Assembly (NCBI GenBank): GCA_000027065.2
Contig: FN543093.2
Location: forward strand, 872,074-936,073
Reading direction: 5' to 3'
Origin: Cronobacter turicensis z3032
GTDB taxonomy: Bacteria; Pseudomonadota; Gammaproteobacteria; Enterobacterales; Enterobacteriaceae
Length of the DNA: 64,000 bases
Position numbers and translations under genes: made by a program. Every line of letters starts with the position of its first letter. Position 1 is the first letter of the stretch. Below the pieces are notes generated by a model. It worked only from the letters and a program-made list of their open reading frames with translations. It did not search any database and was not told where the DNA came from. Below, one piece after another: positions 19,674 through 34,267 of this stretch.

Positions 19674-21392
19674 TTAGCGCTTCACATTCGCCACCAGGTA
19701 ATCAAGGATGTCGCCGGTTTTGATCATCTTCTTCTCGCCGTCGCGACGGTATTTGTATTCAATCTCGTCGTTGTCGAGGTTGCGATCGCCAATCACCACC
19801 GTGTGTGGAATGCCGATAAGCTCCATGTCGGCGAACATCACGCCCGGACGTTCTTTACGATCATCCATCAGCACATCGATGCCTTTGGCGCGCAGCTCAG
19901 CGTAGAGTTTCTCCGCCAGCTCCTGCACGCGGAAAGATTTGTGCATGTTCATTGGCAGAATCGCGACCTGGAACGGCGCAATCGCGTCCGGCCAGACGAT
20001 ACCGCGATCGTCATGGTTCTGCTCAATCGCCGCCGCCACCACGCGCGTTACGCCGATGCCGTAGCAGCCCATGGTCAGCACCTGGTTACGGCCATCTTCG
20101 CCCTGTACGGAGGCTTTCAGCGCGTCGGAGTATTTGGTGCCAAGCTGGAAAATATGGCCTACTTCAATACCGCGTTTGATAAGCAGCGTGCCCTGACCAT
20201 CCGGGCTCGGATCGCCGGCTACAACGTTGCGGATATCGGCAACCTGCGGCGTCGCCACGTCGCGATCCCAGTTGATGCCGAAGTAGTGTTTGCCGTCGAT
20301 GTTCGCGCCTGCGGCGAAATCGCTCATCGCGGCCACGCTGCGGTCAATCACGACCGGCACTGGCATATTCACCGGGCCAAGCGAACCCGGACCTGCGTTA
20401 ACCGCGGCGCGGATTTCGGCCTCTGTGGCGAACGTCAGCGGGCTGGCGACCTGCGCCAGTTTTTCGGCTTTCACTTCGTTCAGTTCGTGGTCGCCGCGTA
20501 CCAGCAGCGCCACCAGCGGGAAATCGCTGCCTTCAGCGGCTTTCACCAGAAGGGTTTTCACGGTTTTCTCAACCGGCAGGCTGAACTGCTCAACCAGCTC
20601 GGCGATGGTTTTCGCGTTCGGCGTATCGACCAGCGTCATTTCCTGCGTTGCCGCCGCGCGCGGGGTCAGCGGGGCAACCGCTTCGGCGAGTTCAATGTTG
20701 GCGGCGAAATCCGAGGTGTCGGAGAACACGATATCGTCTTCGCCGCTCTGCGCCAGCACCTGGAATTCGTGAGACGCGCTGCCGCCAATCGAGCCGGTAT
20801 CCGCCTGCACCGGGCGGAAATCGAGCCCCATGCGGGTAAAGATTTTGCTGTAGGCGTCATACATCGCGTCGTAGGTCTGCTGCAGCGATTCCTGCGTGGT
20901 ATGGAAAGAGTAGGCGTCTTTCATCAGGAACTCGCGCGAGCGCATCACGCCGAAACGCGGGCGCACTTCGTCACGGAATTTGGTCTGGATCTGATAGAAG
21001 TTGAGCGGCAGTTGTTTGTAAGAGCTCAGCTCGTTGCGGATCAGATCGGTGATGACTTCTTCGTGCGTCGGGCCAAGCACAAACGCGCGATCGCCGCGAT
21101 CGACAAAGCGCAGCAGCTCCGGACCGTACTGCTCCCAGCGGCCGCTCTCCTGCCACAGTTCAGCAGGCTGAACCACTGGCATCGACACCTCGATAGCACC
21201 GGCGTTGTTCATCTCTTCACGCACGATATTTTCGACTTTTTTCAGGACGCGCAGGCCGGTCGGCAGCCAGGTGTATAACCCGGAGGCCAGCTTGCGGATC
21301 ATCCCGGCGCGCAGCATCAGCTGGTGGCTGATAACCTCCGCGTCGGCAGGTGTCTCCTTCAGAGTGGAGAGCAGATATTGGCTAGTACGCAT
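19674..21392 (-). CDS. proS: Prolyl-tRNA synthetase
   Basis: ProS is a class II aminoacyl-tRNA synthetase that charges tRNA-Pro. At 572 residues it has the E. coli length and the bacterial architecture: catalytic core with motif 1, motif 2 ([21 protein letters not shown] near 140-160), the YbaK-like editing insertion (about 220-400) and a C-terminal anticodon-binding domain. Motif 3 occurs in [10 protein letters not shown] long open frame on the opposite strand (19656-21278) is a shadow of its codon usage. Confidence 0.97.
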   Translation of the reverse strand: MRTSQYLLSTLKETPADAEVISHQLMLRAGMIRKLASGLYTWLPTGLRVLKKVENIVREEMNNAGAIEVSMPVVQPAELWQESGRWEQYGPELLRFVDRGDRAFVLGPTHEEVITDLIRNELSSYKQLPLNFYQIQTKFRDEVRPRFGVMRSREFLMKDAYSFHTTQESLQQTYDAMYDAYSKIFTRMGLDFRPVQADTGSIGGSASHEFQVLAQSGEDDIVFSDTSDFAANIELAEAVAPLTPRAAATQEMTLVDTPNAKTIAELVEQFSLPVEKTVKTLLVKAAEGSDFPLVALLVRGDHELNEVKAEKLAQVASPLTFATEAEIRAAVNAGPGSLGPVNMPVPVVIDRSVAAMSDFAAGANIDGKHYFGINWDRDVATPQVADIRNVVAGDPSPDGQGTLLIKRGIEVGHIFQLGTKYSDALKASVQGEDGRNQVLTMGCYGIGVTRVVAAAIEQNHDDRGIVWPDAIAPFQVAILPMNMHKSFRVQELAEKLYAELRAKGIDVLMDDRKERPGVMFADMELIGIPHTVVIGDRNLDNDEIEYKYRRDGEKKMIKTGDILDYLVANVKR

Positions 21393-21502
21393 GTTGTTAC
21401 GGTTCCGTTTGAACGTGTGAATTCAGGCACTGTAAAGCCTGACACAAAAAAGTGGTTTAGTGTACCAGTGAGAATGGGCCGCCAAAAGAGAGGCTACGGA
21501 AA

Positions 21503-22210
21503 TTAACGCGGCTCCAGCGCGTAGACTTCAAAGCCCTGCGGCGTCACACGCCAGCGGACATTGAAATCGAGCAACCAGACGGCGTAGCTTTTGCCGGTTT
21601 CCTCATCTTTACGGTAAGCCGGACGCGGATCCTGGGCGAGCACTTCAACGATGAACTGGCCAAGATTTGGGTAGCGCTTCTCAAGGTGCGGCAGGGCGTG
21701 CGCGATGTCCTCGGTAAAGGCGACCGGCACTGCGGCATCCGGCGCCTCCCGGGCATAGCCCGCGCGCGCGTCAGGCAACGCTTCGGCGAACGGGAGATAG
21801 GGTTTGATATCTATCACCGGCGTGCCGTCCACCAGATCCAGTCCGCCGAGCGTCAGGATCACGCGGTCTTTTTCGCAGCGGATGCTCTGAAGTTCCACCA
21901 GCGACATGCCGACGGGGTTCGGGCGAAAGGTAGAGCGCGTGGCGAAAACGCCCATTCTGGCATTGCCGCCAAGACGCGGAGGACGCACGGTAGGGCGCCA
22001 GCCGCCTTCCATCGTTTGATGGAAAACAAACACGACCCAGATATGGCTAAACGCCTCCAGCCCGCGCATGGCGTCAGGCTGGTTATAAGGCGCGATTAAA
22101 TGCAGCTCGCCGCGCGCGCTGTTGACCAGTCCTGGCTGGCGCGGCACGGCGAATTTTTCTTTATAAGGCGAGCGAATGACACCAATTTGCTCAAAGGCAA
22201 AGGTGGTCAT
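21503..22210 (-). CDS. trmO: tRNA (adenine(37)-N6)-methyltransferase TrmO
   Basis: TrmO (TsaA, YaeB) methylates N6 of t6A37 in tRNA-Thr using S-adenosylmethionine. The 235-residue chain matches E. coli, with the UPF0066 beta-barrel signature GVFATRSTFRPNPVGMS (about 88-104) and PVIDIKPYLPFAE. Its start overlaps the end of rcsF by four bases, so both are expressed together. Confidence 0.94.
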   Translation of the reverse strand: MTTFAFEQIGVIRSPYKEKFAVPRQPGLVNSARGELHLIAPYNQPDAMRGLEAFSHIWVVFVFHQTMEGGWRPTVRPPRLGGNARMGVFATRSTFRPNPVGMSLVELQSIRCEKDRVILTLGGLDLVDGTPVIDIKPYLPFAEALPDARAGYAREAPDAAVPVAFTEDIAHALPHLEKRYPNLGQFIVEVLAQDPRPAYRKDEETGKSYAVWLLDFNVRWRVTPQGFEVYALEPR

Positions 22211-22611
22211 TTGGTCGGAACGCTAAGGGCAGAGCCTACGCAAACGGCCTGGCGGTAGCAGCCCGGCGTGCCGCTGGTGACTTCACAGCTGTGCAGCAGA
22301 ACGGCGTTCGCTTTCATTTTAGAGGCGTTGATCTGCAGACGCTTACGGGCCGTCGGGATATTCGGCGGAGAGTCCTGGTTAGTGGCCTGGCAGGATTCAC
22401 CACTCACTTCGCCTAAATCGCGGAAGGGTTTGCCGACCAGATCTGCAGCGTTGGTATAGATTTTTACCGGAGCAGGGCGAACCGTTTTCTGGCGAACAGG
22501 CTCGGATTTTTGCGGCGACGCGGTGCTTTGAACAGGTTCTACAGGGGATCTGTTTAGCACGGAACAGCCGCTCAGGATGAATGCTAAAAGACAGATCGGT
22601 AAAGCACGCAT
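22207..22611 (-). CDS. rcsF: Outer membrane lipoprotein RcsF
   Basis: RcsF senses envelope damage and activates the Rcs phosphorelay through IgaA. The lipobox ends at Cys16 (ILSGC). A proline-rich linker (about 22-50) precedes the folded domain. The four structural cysteines that form two non-consecutive disulfides are exactly at 74, 109, 118 and 124. The length of 134 residues equals that of E. coli. Confidence 0.95.
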   Translation of the reverse strand: MRALPICLLAFILSGCSVLNRSPVEPVQSTASPQKSEPVRQKTVRPAPVKIYTNAADLVGKPFRDLGEVSGESCQATNQDSPPNIPTARKRLQINASKMKANAVLLHSCEVTSGTPGCYRQAVCVGSALSVPTK

Positions 22612-22661
22612 AATAATTCCTCGTCGGTGATAAAAACGTGGCTTATTGAATCAGGAGCTTG

Positions 22662-22691
22662 CAGAAATAACAAGACGGGCTTAAGCCCGTC
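22662..22691 (-). terminator. Intrinsic terminator after metNIQ
   Basis: The stem GACGGGC/GCCCGTC (22674-22691) with a TTAA loop is followed on the minus strand by TTGTTATTTC. Confidence 0.7.
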
Positions 22692-22723
22692 CTGAAATTA
22701 TAACCGTCAGCAATCAAAACGGC

Positions 22724-23539
22724 TTACCAGCCTTTGACGGCGCCGCCGTTAAAGACTTTATTTGCGGCTTCATTCACTTCGTCAGACTGGTAAGCCTGAA
22801 CGAATTTCTTCACGTTTTCCGCGTCTTTGTTATCTTCGCGGGTCACAATCATGTTCACGTACGGAGAATCTTTGTCTTCCACGAAGATGCCATCTTTCGC
22901 CGGGGTCAGGTTGATCTGGCTGGCGTAGGTGGTGTTAATCACCGCAAGGGCAATCTGGTCGTCATCCAGCGAGCGCGGCAGCTGCGGTGCTTCGAGTTCG
23001 ACAATCTTCAGGTTTTTCGGGTTTTCGGTGATATCCAGTACGGTCGGCAGCAGGCCGATATCGTCTTTCAGCTTGATAAGACCCACTTTCTGCAGCAGCA
23101 GCAGGGAACGGCCAAGGTTGGTCGGATCGTTCGGTACGGCGACCTGCGCGCCCGGTTGCAGGTCATCCAGCGATTTAATTTTGCGGGAGTAACCGGCGAT
23201 CGGGTACACGAAAGTGTTGCCGACGGAAACCAGCTTGTAGCCGCGGTCTTTGATCTGCTGATCCAGATACGGTTTGTGCTGGAAGGCGTTAGCGTCGATA
23301 TCGCCTTTGCTCAGCGCTTCGTTCGGCAGCACATAGTCGTTAAAGGTGACCAGCTCGACATCCAGACCATATTTCTCTTTGGCGACTTTTTTGGCGACTT
23401 CAGCAACCTGCTGTTCCGCACCCACAATCACGCCCACTTTAATATGGTTCGGATCTTTTTCTTCCTGACCGCAACCTGCCAGGGCCAGCGTGCCGAGAAG
23501 GGCGCCTACTGCCGCAAAGGTTTTAAACTTGAAAGACAT
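22724..23539 (-). CDS. metQ: Methionine ABC importer substrate-binding lipoprotein MetQ
   Basis: MetQ binds D/L-methionine for the MetNI transporter. The second of two close ATG codons (23539) is preferred: it lies six bases after AAGGA and gives 271 residues as in E. coli, whereas the first ATG abuts the ribosome site. The lipobox LAGC places the acylated cysteine at 23. The NlpA family body is nearly identical to E. coli (IKVGVIVGAEQQVAEVA). Confidence 0.96.
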   Translation of the reverse strand: MSFKFKTFAAVGALLGTLALAGCGQEEKDPNHIKVGVIVGAEQQVAEVAKKVAKEKYGLDVELVTFNDYVLPNEALSKGDIDANAFQHKPYLDQQIKDRGYKLVSVGNTFVYPIAGYSRKIKSLDDLQPGAQVAVPNDPTNLGRSLLLLQKVGLIKLKDDIGLLPTVLDITENPKNLKIVELEAPQLPRSLDDDQIALAVINTTYASQINLTPAKDGIFVEDKDSPYVNMIVTREDNKDAENVKKFVQAYQSDEVNEAANKVFNGGAVKGW

Positions 23540-23582
23540 AACCATTCCTTAACTGAAAAGTATATTGATGTTGTGTGTAACG

Positions 23583-24236
23583 TTACTTGTGAGTGACCGC
23601 CCGGACGATACGATCGCCTGAGAATTGAATTAAATACACCAGTACGACCAGTAAGACTAATACGGTATTCATCACGGTGGCGTTATAGCCGATGTAGCCG
23701 TACTGATAACCGATCTGGCCCAGGCCGCCTGCGCCGACCGCGCCGCCCATGGCGGAATAGCCGACAAGAGTGATAAGCGTAATCGTCGCGGCGTTCACGA
23801 GACCCGGCAGCGCTTCAGGCAGCAACACTTTACGAACGATCTGCATCGGCGTGGCGCCCATTGCGCGCGACGCTTCAATAAGACCCGACGGGATCTCCAG
23901 CAGGGCGTTTTCCACCATACGGGCGATAAACGGCGCGGCGCCGACGGTCAGCGGTACGATGGCCGCCTGCAGACCAATGGAGGTGCCGACGATAGTGCGG
24001 GTAAACGGGATCATCCATACCAGTAAGATAATAAAAGGAATGGAGCGGAAGATATTCACCAGCGCAGAGAGAATACGATAGAGCTTCGCGTTCTCGATAA
24101 TCTGGCCCGGACGCGTTACGTACAGCAACACGCCAACTGGCAGGCCAATCACAAAACCGAAAAAGCCGGAAACAAAGGTCATTGCCAGCGTTTCCCAGAT
24201 GCCGCGCACCAGTAACCACATCATTGCTTCAGACAT
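23583..24236 (-). CDS. metI: Methionine ABC importer permease MetI
   Basis: This 217-residue permease has five hydrophobic spans and the ABC permease coupling (EAA) loop ([22 protein letters not shown], about residues 120-141). It forms a homodimer with MetN. The start lies eight bases inside metN, showing translational coupling, and a short gap precedes metQ. Confidence 0.96.
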   Translation of the reverse strand: MSEAMMWLLVRGIWETLAMTFVSGFFGFVIGLPVGVLLYVTRPGQIIENAKLYRILSALVNIFRSIPFIILLVWMIPFTRTIVGTSIGLQAAIVPLTVGAAPFIARMVENALLEIPSGLIEASRAMGATPMQIVRKVLLPEALPGLVNAATITLITLVGYSAMGGAVGAGGLGQIGYQYGYIGYNATVMNTVLVLLVVLVYLIQFSGDRIVRAVTHK

Positions 24237-25260
24237 AACCCAGAACCTCTACTTTTACATGATGTTGTTGCAGGTAAGCGATGGCCGCTTGCGTTTCTTC
24301 CTGTGTGCCGTGCATTTCCGTCAGCATGATGCCGAACTTCACGCCGCCGGCGTAATCCATCTGCGCGCTGATAATATTGTTGTTCACGTTATAGCGGCGT
24401 GCGGTCTCGGAAAGGAGCGGCGCGTCAACCGACTGGCCTGTGAATTCAAGGCGCAGCAGCGGGACGCGGTTATCGCCGGATTGCGCGTTAAGACGCTGGG
24501 CGTAATCTTCCGGGATATCCAGATGCAGTGTGGACTGGATAAACTGCTGAGCCAGCGGCGTTTTCGGGTGCGAGAACACTTCACTGACGCTGTCCTGCTC
24601 AATAAGCTCGCCGTTGCTGATCACCGCAACGCAGTCGCAGATACGCTTCACGACATCCATTTCATGCGTAATGAGCAGAATAGTAAGACCCAGGCGACGG
24701 TTGATGTCTTTCAACAGCTCCAGAATGGATCGGGTGGTGGCAGGGTCGAGCGCGCTGGTGGCTTCATCGCACAGCAGCACTTTCGGGTTGCTCGCCAGCG
24801 CACGAGCAATCGCCACGCGCTGTTTCTGACCGCCGGAGAGATTCGCCGGATAAGCGTCCTGCTTTTCGCTCAGGCCAACCAGATCCAGCAGCTCGGTCAC
24901 TCGACGTTTGATTTCGTCGCGCGGCGTGTCGTCCAGCTCCAGCGGGAGCGCGATGTTGCCAAAAACGGTACGCGATGCCAGCAGATTAAAATGCTGGAAA
25001 ATCATGCCAATCTGGCGACGGGCTTTCGTCAGTTCTGATTCAGAAAGCGCGGTCAGCTCCTGGCCGCCGACCAGGACGCTGCCTTGAGTGGGGCGCTCAA
25101 GCAAATTGACGCAGCGGATGAGCGTACTCTTACCGGCGCCGGAGGCACCAATCACGCCATAAATCTGTCCTGCCGGGACATGCAGGCTGACATTATTCAG
25201 AGCCTGAATGGTGCGGTTTCCCTGCTGGAACACTTTGGTGATATTCGACAGTTTGATCAT
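24229..25260 (-). CDS. metN: Methionine ABC importer ATP-binding protein MetN
   Basis: This 343-residue ABC ATPase contains Walker [10 protein letters not shown] (38-46), the LSGGQKQR signature (about 140), Walker [12 protein letters not shown] and a C-terminal ACT-like C2 domain that binds methionine and inhibits uptake when the cell is replete. It is the first gene of the metNIQ operon, with a MetJ operator about 80-120 bases upstream. Confidence 0.97.
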   Translation of the reverse strand: MIKLSNITKVFQQGNRTIQALNNVSLHVPAGQIYGVIGASGAGKSTLIRCVNLLERPTQGSVLVGGQELTALSESELTKARRQIGMIFQHFNLLASRTVFGNIALPLELDDTPRDEIKRRVTELLDLVGLSEKQDAYPANLSGGQKQRVAIARALASNPKVLLCDEATSALDPATTRSILELLKDINRRLGLTILLITHEMDVVKRICDCVAVISNGELIEQDSVSEVFSHPKTPLAQQFIQSTLHLDIPEDYAQRLNAQSGDNRVPLLRLEFTGQSVDAPLLSETARRYNVNNNIISAQMDYAGGVKFGIMLTEMHGTQEETQAAIAYLQQHHVKVEVLGYV

Positions 25261-25337
25261 CAGGTTATTTATTATCTTATAGGAGTTAGCCGTGGCATTT
25301 TGTTCTGCCTTATACGGGCGGTGACCGTAAACAGAAT

Positions 25338-25361
25338 GGATGGTAAGGCATCCAGACGTCT
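25338..25361 (-). promoter_or_regulatory. MetJ operator (met boxes) of metNIQ
   Basis: Read on the minus strand, three adjacent 8-mers occur: AGACGTCT (exact consensus), GGATGCCT and TACCATCC. Tandem met boxes bound by MetJ-SAM are the known repression site of metNIQ in E. coli, and this sequence matches what I recall of that operator. Confidence 0.85.
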
Positions 25362-25450
25362 AAATCAATCTGACTGTCTGCAATGAGCGCTTTCTCCGTC
25401 CAGGAATCATGCGATACTAGACAGCATTATTTAAGGCAGGAGTTTTTCAG

Positions 25451-26011
25451 GTGGCTAAATCTGTACCGGCAATTTTTCTCGACCGCGACGGCACCATTAA
25501 TATCGATCACGGTTATGTCTCTGAGATTGACCGCTTCGAGTTTATCGACGGCGTTATCGATGCGATGCGCGAACTCAAAGCGATGGGCTTTGCGCTGGTG
25601 CTGGTGACGAATCAGTCCGGCATCGCGCGCGGGAAGTTTACCGAAGCGCAGTTTGAACAACTCACAGAATGGATGGACTGGTCGCTGGCCGATCGGGACG
25701 TCGATTTTGATGGCATCTATTATTGCCCACATCACCCTGAAGCCGCAGTGGAAGAGTTTCGTCAGAATTGTGACTGCCGTAAACCGCAACCGGGCATGCT
25801 ACTTTCTGCGCGTGATTTTCTGCACATCGATATGGACGCCTCTTATATGGTGGGCGATAAATTAGAAGATATGCAGGCGGGTGCAGCGGCAGGCGTCGGC
25901 ACAAAAGTGCTGGTGCGTACCGGCAAACCTGTGACGCCAGAAGCAGAAGCGGCGGCCGATTGGGTGTTAAATAGCCTCGCGGCGCTGCCGGAAGCTATCA
26001 AAAAGCGCTAA
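25451..26011 (+). CDS. gmhB: D,D-heptose 1,7-bisphosphate phosphatase GmhB
   Basis: GmhB is a HAD-superfamily phosphatase that removes the C7 phosphate in ADP-heptose synthesis for the LPS inner core. The nucleophile/acid pair is D11/D13 in FLDRDGT. The zinc-binding CPHHPE...CDCRKP loop and the [11 protein letters not shown] motif are present. The start is GTG at 25451 behind GCAGGAG. There are 186 residues (191 in E. coli, whose C-terminal tail is longer). gmhA of the same pathway is at 43158. Confidence 0.95.
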   Translation: MAKSVPAIFLDRDGTINIDHGYVSEIDRFEFIDGVIDAMRELKAMGFALVLVTNQSGIARGKFTEAQFEQLTEWMDWSLADRDVDFDGIYYCPHHPEAAVEEFRQNCDCRKPQPGMLLSARDFLHIDMDASYMVGDKLEDMQAGAAAGVGTKVLVRTGKPVTPEAEAAADWVLNSLAALPEAIKKR

Positions 26012-26066
26012 AAACGCGCGCAATGATGAAAAGGTGAGCGGTTGTGATTTTTTTTAAGTTTTCCGC

Positions 26067-26094
26067 TTGCCATTACTTCTGAGCTCCCTATAAT
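26067..26094 (+). promoter_or_regulatory. rrn P1 promoter
   Basis: The -35 TTGCCA (26067-26072) and -10 TATAAT (26089-26094) are 16 bases apart, followed by the GC-rich discriminator GCGCCTCC typical of stringent control. A T-rich tract (about 26047-26062) directly upstream resembles an UP element. Confidence 0.85.
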
Positions 26095-26175
26095 GCGCCT
26101 CCATCGACACGGCGCTGATGACAAACATCTCACAGCGACGGTGAGTCGGAAAGAGAAAAATCCTGAAATTAAGGG

Positions 26176-26203
26176 TTGACTCTGAAAGAGGAAAGCGTAA
26201 TAT
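26176..26203 (+). promoter_or_regulatory. rrn P2 promoter
   Basis: The -35 TTGACT (26176-26181) and -10 TAATAT (26198-26203) have a 16-base spacer, about 110 bases after P1, the usual tandem arrangement of enterobacterial rRNA operons. Confidence 0.82.
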
Positions 26204-26242
26204 ACGCCACCTCGCGACAGCAGGCTGAAAGCCTTGTCGCAC

Positions 26243-26254
26243 CGCTCTTTAACA
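26243..26254 (+). promoter_or_regulatory. rRNA leader boxA antitermination site
   Basis: GCTCTTTAACA matches the boxA element that loads NusB/NusE for rRNA antitermination. A second copy (TGCTCTTTAACA, 28231-28242) lies in the spacer before 23S. Confidence 0.8.
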
Positions 26255-26392
26255 ATTTATCAGACAATCTGTGTGGGCACTCGGGGCACTGATATCTTAA
26301 CGTCTTCGGACGATAAATGAATATCAAGTCTCAAGTGAACAACAGTTAATTCATTACGAACTAACAGTTTAATTCTTTGAGCATCAGACTTT

Positions 26393-27935
<1,543 letters not shown>

Positions 27936-28004
27936 CCTGAAAGATACAACCTCGTAGTGCTCACACAGATTGTCTGATAGAAAGTAAAGAAGCAAAACCT
28001 CTAC

Positions 28005-28081
<77 letters not shown>

Positions 28082-28114
28082 ACTCCGCAGGAGTTGAAGA
28101 GGTTTAACTACGAT

Positions 28115-28190
28115 GGGGCTATAGCTCAGCTGGGAGAGCGCCTGCTTTGCACGCAGGAGGTCTGCGGTTCGATCCCGCATAGCTCCACCA
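28115..28190 (+). tRNA. tRNA-Ala (TGC)
   Basis: A 76-base cloverleaf from GGGGCTATAG to ACCA, with anticodon TGC at 28148-28150. It is the second spacer tRNA, as in rrnH-type operons. Confidence 0.97.
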
Positions 28191-28358
28191 TCACTTCAGA
28201 GTGTACTCCCTGAGTATACTGCGAAGTATTTGCTCTTTAACAATCCGGAACAAGCTGAAAATTGAAACAGACACGCTGTTGCATTTCTCCGTAATAAGGA
28301 ATGCGCGGTGTGTCAGAGTCTCTCAAACTCGCAGCACGAAGACTTCTTCGGGTTGTGA

Positions 28359-31260
<2,902 letters not shown>

Positions 31261-31349
31261 ACAACGCCAAAGAAGTCTGGCGTGTTGAGAGAGAGATTCA
31301 GCTTGTGACGGATAAATGTTCATGGCGAAAGCGGTGAACAGACAGAATT

Positions 31350-31469
31350 TGCCTGGCGGCTGTAGCGCGGTGGTCCCACCTGACCCCATGCCGAACTCAG
31401 AAGTGAAACGCCGTAGCGCCGATGGTAGTGTGGGGCTTCCGCCTGCGAGAGTAGGGAACTGCCAGGCAT
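31350..31469 (+). rRNA. 5S ribosomal RNA
   Basis: A 120-base 5S gene from TGCCTGGCGG to ACTGCCAGGCAT. The two ends are complementary. Confidence 0.97.
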
Positions 31470-31521
31470 CAAATTAAGCAGTAAGCCGGAACAATAATCC
31501 GGTGGTGTGAAGAAATTCGGT

Positions 31522-31598
31522 GGAGCGGTAGTTCAGTCGGTTAGAATACCTGCCTGTCACGCAGGGGGTCGCGGGTTCGAGTCCCGTCCGTTCCGCCA
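31522..31598 (+). tRNA. tRNA-Asp (GTC), distal gene of the rRNA operon
   Basis: A 77-base tRNA with anticodon GTC at 31556-31558 and encoded CCA. It corresponds to aspU at the end of rrnH and is identical to the tRNA-Asp at 39441. Confidence 0.97.
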
Positions 31599-31608
31599 CT
31601 TATTAAGA

Positions 31609-31638
31609 AGCCCTGAGTATTTACTCAGGGCTTTTTTT
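31609..31638 (+). terminator. Terminator of the rRNA operon
   Basis: An 11-bp perfect stem (AGCCCTGAGTA/TACTCAGGGCT) with a two-base loop is followed by seven Ts. Confidence 0.85.
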
Positions 31639-31748
31639 CGTCTATGCATTAGTTATTACTGCATTGGCAAAAACTCCTGCTTTTATTGCTCTTTTTCGCT
31701 TCAACTATTCCTCTCCTACTCTTCGCCTGTGCAGAGGAGAGGTAAATT

Positions 31749-32249
31749 ATGACCGTTCCCCCACATTAGGTTTAGGCACATCCCGTCCGGAAGGTGACGT
31801 CGTAATCGCATCGGGGAGAAACGCGCTTGAACTGGGCTAACGCGCTACTGATTGGAGCTGATGCAGCAGGCTATCAATACCGTAAGCGTCGGCAATATAG
31901 CGACTAACCAGATTGAGCTGCCGCGTTATCTGCAAAACCGTACGGTGATTAAATAGGCACAGGTGAAGAGTATTCATATTACTTCTTATATGACGCTGGC
32001 TTATGGCAGCGCGGTTAAGGATGAAAAACGATTATCCGAATCGCGCAAAAGCATAATGCCACGCCTGCGAAGCCCATTCTCAGTCGGGCAATGGCTCTGG
32101 GCTGTTGGGTGATCCCTTCTTCCACGAAGCGCCAGAACTTACACAGTAATCTGCTCACGCTTGATGCTAATGATATGAAGGCTATCGCCGCGCTGGAGCG
32201 CAACAAGCGCCTGGTAAGCCCTGACGGCCTGGCTCCTGAAGGGGATTGA
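31749..32249 (+). pseudogene. dkgB: Remnant of 2,5-diketo-D-gluconate reductase B (dkgB)
   Basis: Pieces of DkgB, an aldo-keto reductase, can be read in shifting frames: LGLGTSRPEGDVVIA near the start, then [37 protein letters not shown], and finally [17 protein letters not shown] and [13 protein letters not shown] at the end. The gene is only about 500 bases instead of about 800. Roughly 100 codons between ALELG and the MQQAI segment are deleted, and there are several frameshifts and stops (for example TAG after TVIK). The place, between the rRNA operon and yafC, is that of dkgB in E. coli. The catalytic Tyr/Lys part is lost, so no activity is expected. Confidence 0.88.
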
Positions 32250-32251
32250 AG

Positions 32252-32275
32252 ATAGCCCCAGGGGGCTATTTTTTT
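32252..32275 (+). terminator. Terminator of the former dkgB
   Basis: The stem ATAGCCCC/GGGGCTAT (32252-32269) runs into seven Ts. It overlaps the stop codon of the convergent yafC. Confidence 0.75.
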
Positions 32276-33153
32276 AACTGCTCGCTCAGAAAGTCGATGA
32301 ATGTTCTGATCCGCGTGCTCACTGCACGATCGCTGTAATAGACCGCGCTGAAGGGCATTTCCACTGGCAGACGATACTCTGCCAGTAATTCCACCACGTC
32401 TCCCCGCTTAATTTCTTTATCAATCATATAGTCTGAAAGACAGGCGATGCCGTTGCCGGTGAGGCACAGTTGTTTAAGCGTTTCACCGCTGTTCGAGGTC
32501 ATTCCCGGCGTAATCTCCAGTAACTGACCATCTTCACAGGCGACCGGCCACGTATTCAGGGATACAGGCTCCGTGAAGCCAAGGCAGATATGTTCTTTAA
32601 GATCGCAGATGGTTTCTGGCACCCCGTGGCGCGCCAGATAGTCGGGCGACGCAACAATTTTCCGATAACTAATAAAGAGTGGTCGCGCGCGCAGGCTGGA
32701 ATCGGTCAGCGTACCTGCCCGGATGGCCACATCCACTTTGCGCTCAATCAGATTGATAAAGGTTTCCGAAGAGACCAGCGAAAGCGTGACTTCAGGGTAG
32801 CGTTCGCGAAAGGGCTTAATCATGGGCAGAAGCAAATGGAGGATCACAGGCGTGGCAGCGTCGATCCGCAACAGCCCGCGCGGCGTCTGGCGGCTTTCCA
32901 TCAGTTCGGTTTCCGCCGATGCCATCTCCTGTAAAACTTGCTGGACACGGCGAAAATAACGCTCGCCTTCCTCTGTCAGGCTCAGCTGGCGCGTCGTGCG
33001 GTTCAGCAAACTCACCCCAAGTTTCATCTCAAGCTTCTTCACTGCGCGGCTGACGGCGGAGTTCGCGAGGTTAAGCTGTTCTGCCGCCCGGCTGAAACTC
33101 CGGCTTTCCACGACGGCGACAAAAATAATCAGTTCATCAGAAGAGGCTTTCAT
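32266..33153 (-). CDS. yafC: LysR-family regulator YafC
   Basis: A 295-residue LysR-type regulator with an N-terminal winged helix (about 1-60, [20 protein letters not shown]) and a periplasmic-binding-like effector domain (about 90-290). It is closely similar to E. coli YafC, which ends with a longer tail. The stop codon lies within the terminator of the dead dkgB. In E. coli YafC sits beside dkgB. Here the neighbour is broken while the regulator is intact, so YafC probably has other targets. Confidence 0.9.
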   Translation of the reverse strand: MKASSDELIIFVAVVESRSFSRAAEQLNLANSAVSRAVKKLEMKLGVSLLNRTTRQLSLTEEGERYFRRVQQVLQEMASAETELMESRQTPRGLLRIDAATPVILHLLLPMIKPFRERYPEVTLSLVSSETFINLIERKVDVAIRAGTLTDSSLRARPLFISYRKIVASPDYLARHGVPETICDLKEHICLGFTEPVSLNTWPVACEDGQLLEITPGMTSNSGETLKQLCLTGNGIACLSDYMIDKEIKRGDVVELLAEYRLPVEMPFSAVYYSDRAVSTRIRTFIDFLSEQLKK

Positions 33154-33393
33154 TATTGCTCCGTCGGCAAAATTTCAGGGCGATTTTAGAGATTTTTGTT
33201 ATTTAACCACAGCGCCATGCGGCGCGCCATTAACGGCGCGGTGAGGCGGCGTGCCGGCGCGAATTCTCGTCGCGTCTTACATGCAGCACTCATATGGCTT
33301 TCATCCCGCCCATTGCATCTGTGAGCTAAAATCCCTATAACAGGTAAAGGTCGCTTATCTTGCGAACACATCTACAGGGGTTAGCAGCGAAAC

Positions 33394-34197
33394 GTGCGAA
33401 AAAATACTTATGCCATGCGCTATGTCGCCGGTCAGCCAGCAGAACGCATTCTGGCGCCAGGATCGTTTGCGAGTATAGGAAAGGCATTGCCCGCCGGCGC
33501 CCCCTTGCCCGGAGACGGTTCGCTCCGGGTGCTGGTCTGGAATATCTTCAAGCAGCAGCGCGCTGAATGGCTCTCGGTCCTGCAAAATTTCGGTAAAGAG
33601 GCGCACCTGGTATTGTTACAGGAGGCGCAGACGACGCCAGAACTGGTTCGATTCGCGACGTCTAACTATCTGGCGGCCGATCAGGTACCGGCCTTTGTGC
33701 TGCCGCAGCATCCGTCAGGCGTGATGACGCTCTCTGCTGCGCATCCGGTCTATTGTTGCCCGCTTCGCGAGCGTGAGCCTATCCTGCGTCTCTCTAAATC
33801 GGCGCTGGTGACGGTCTACCCGCTGCCCGACGGTCGTTTGCTGATGGTGGTAAACATTCATGCAGTCAATTTCAGCCTCGGCGTGGATGTCTACAGTAAA
33901 CAGCTGGGACCCATCGGCGATCAGATAGGCCATCACAGCGGCCCGGTGATTATGGCCGGCGATTTCAACGCCTGGAGTCGCCCGAGAATGAATGCGCTTT
34001 ACCGCTTCGCGCGTGAAATGTCGCTGCGTGAAGTGCGTTTTACCGATGACCAGCGCCGCCGCGCGTTTGGTCGCCCGCTCGATTTCGTGTTTTATCGCGG
34101 TCTTGCCGTACAGGAAGCTTCCGTTCTGGTTACCCGCGCCTCCGATCACAACCCGCTACTCGTCGAATTCAGTCCCGGCAAACCTGAGCAGAAGTAA
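33394..34197 (+). CDS. yafD: Endonuclease/exonuclease/phosphatase family protein YafD
   Basis: A 267-residue member of the EEP (DNase I-like) superfamily. The metal/catalytic motifs are visible: VWNIFKQQ (Asn), LLQEAQ (Glu), NIHAVNF, AGDFNAW (Asp/Asn) and the terminal [10 protein letters not shown] (Asp-His). The start is GTG at 33394. The sequence is nearly identical to E. coli YafD, whose substrate is not settled; a role in protection of envelope integrity has been suggested for Salmonella. Confidence 0.9.
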   Translation: MRKNTYAMRYVAGQPAERILAPGSFASIGKALPAGAPLPGDGSLRVLVWNIFKQQRAEWLSVLQNFGKEAHLVLLQEAQTTPELVRFATSNYLAADQVPAFVLPQHPSGVMTLSAAHPVYCCPLREREPILRLSKSALVTVYPLPDGRLLMVVNIHAVNFSLGVDVYSKQLGPIGDQIGHHSGPVIMAGDFNAWSRPRMNALYRFAREMSLREVRFTDDQRRRAFGRPLDFVFYRGLAVQEASVLVTRASDHNPLLVEFSPGKPEQK

Positions 34198-34267
34198 GGT
34201 GTGTCAGGTCTGCCGTTGGGCAGACCCTGTGCCTGCCCTTTCTTTTACTCAACGCAAGGACATGACA

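Noticed and set aside
19656..21278. A 540-codon open frame antisense to proS
   Set aside because: Same reason: a shadow of the conserved ProS coding sequence, with no family signature.
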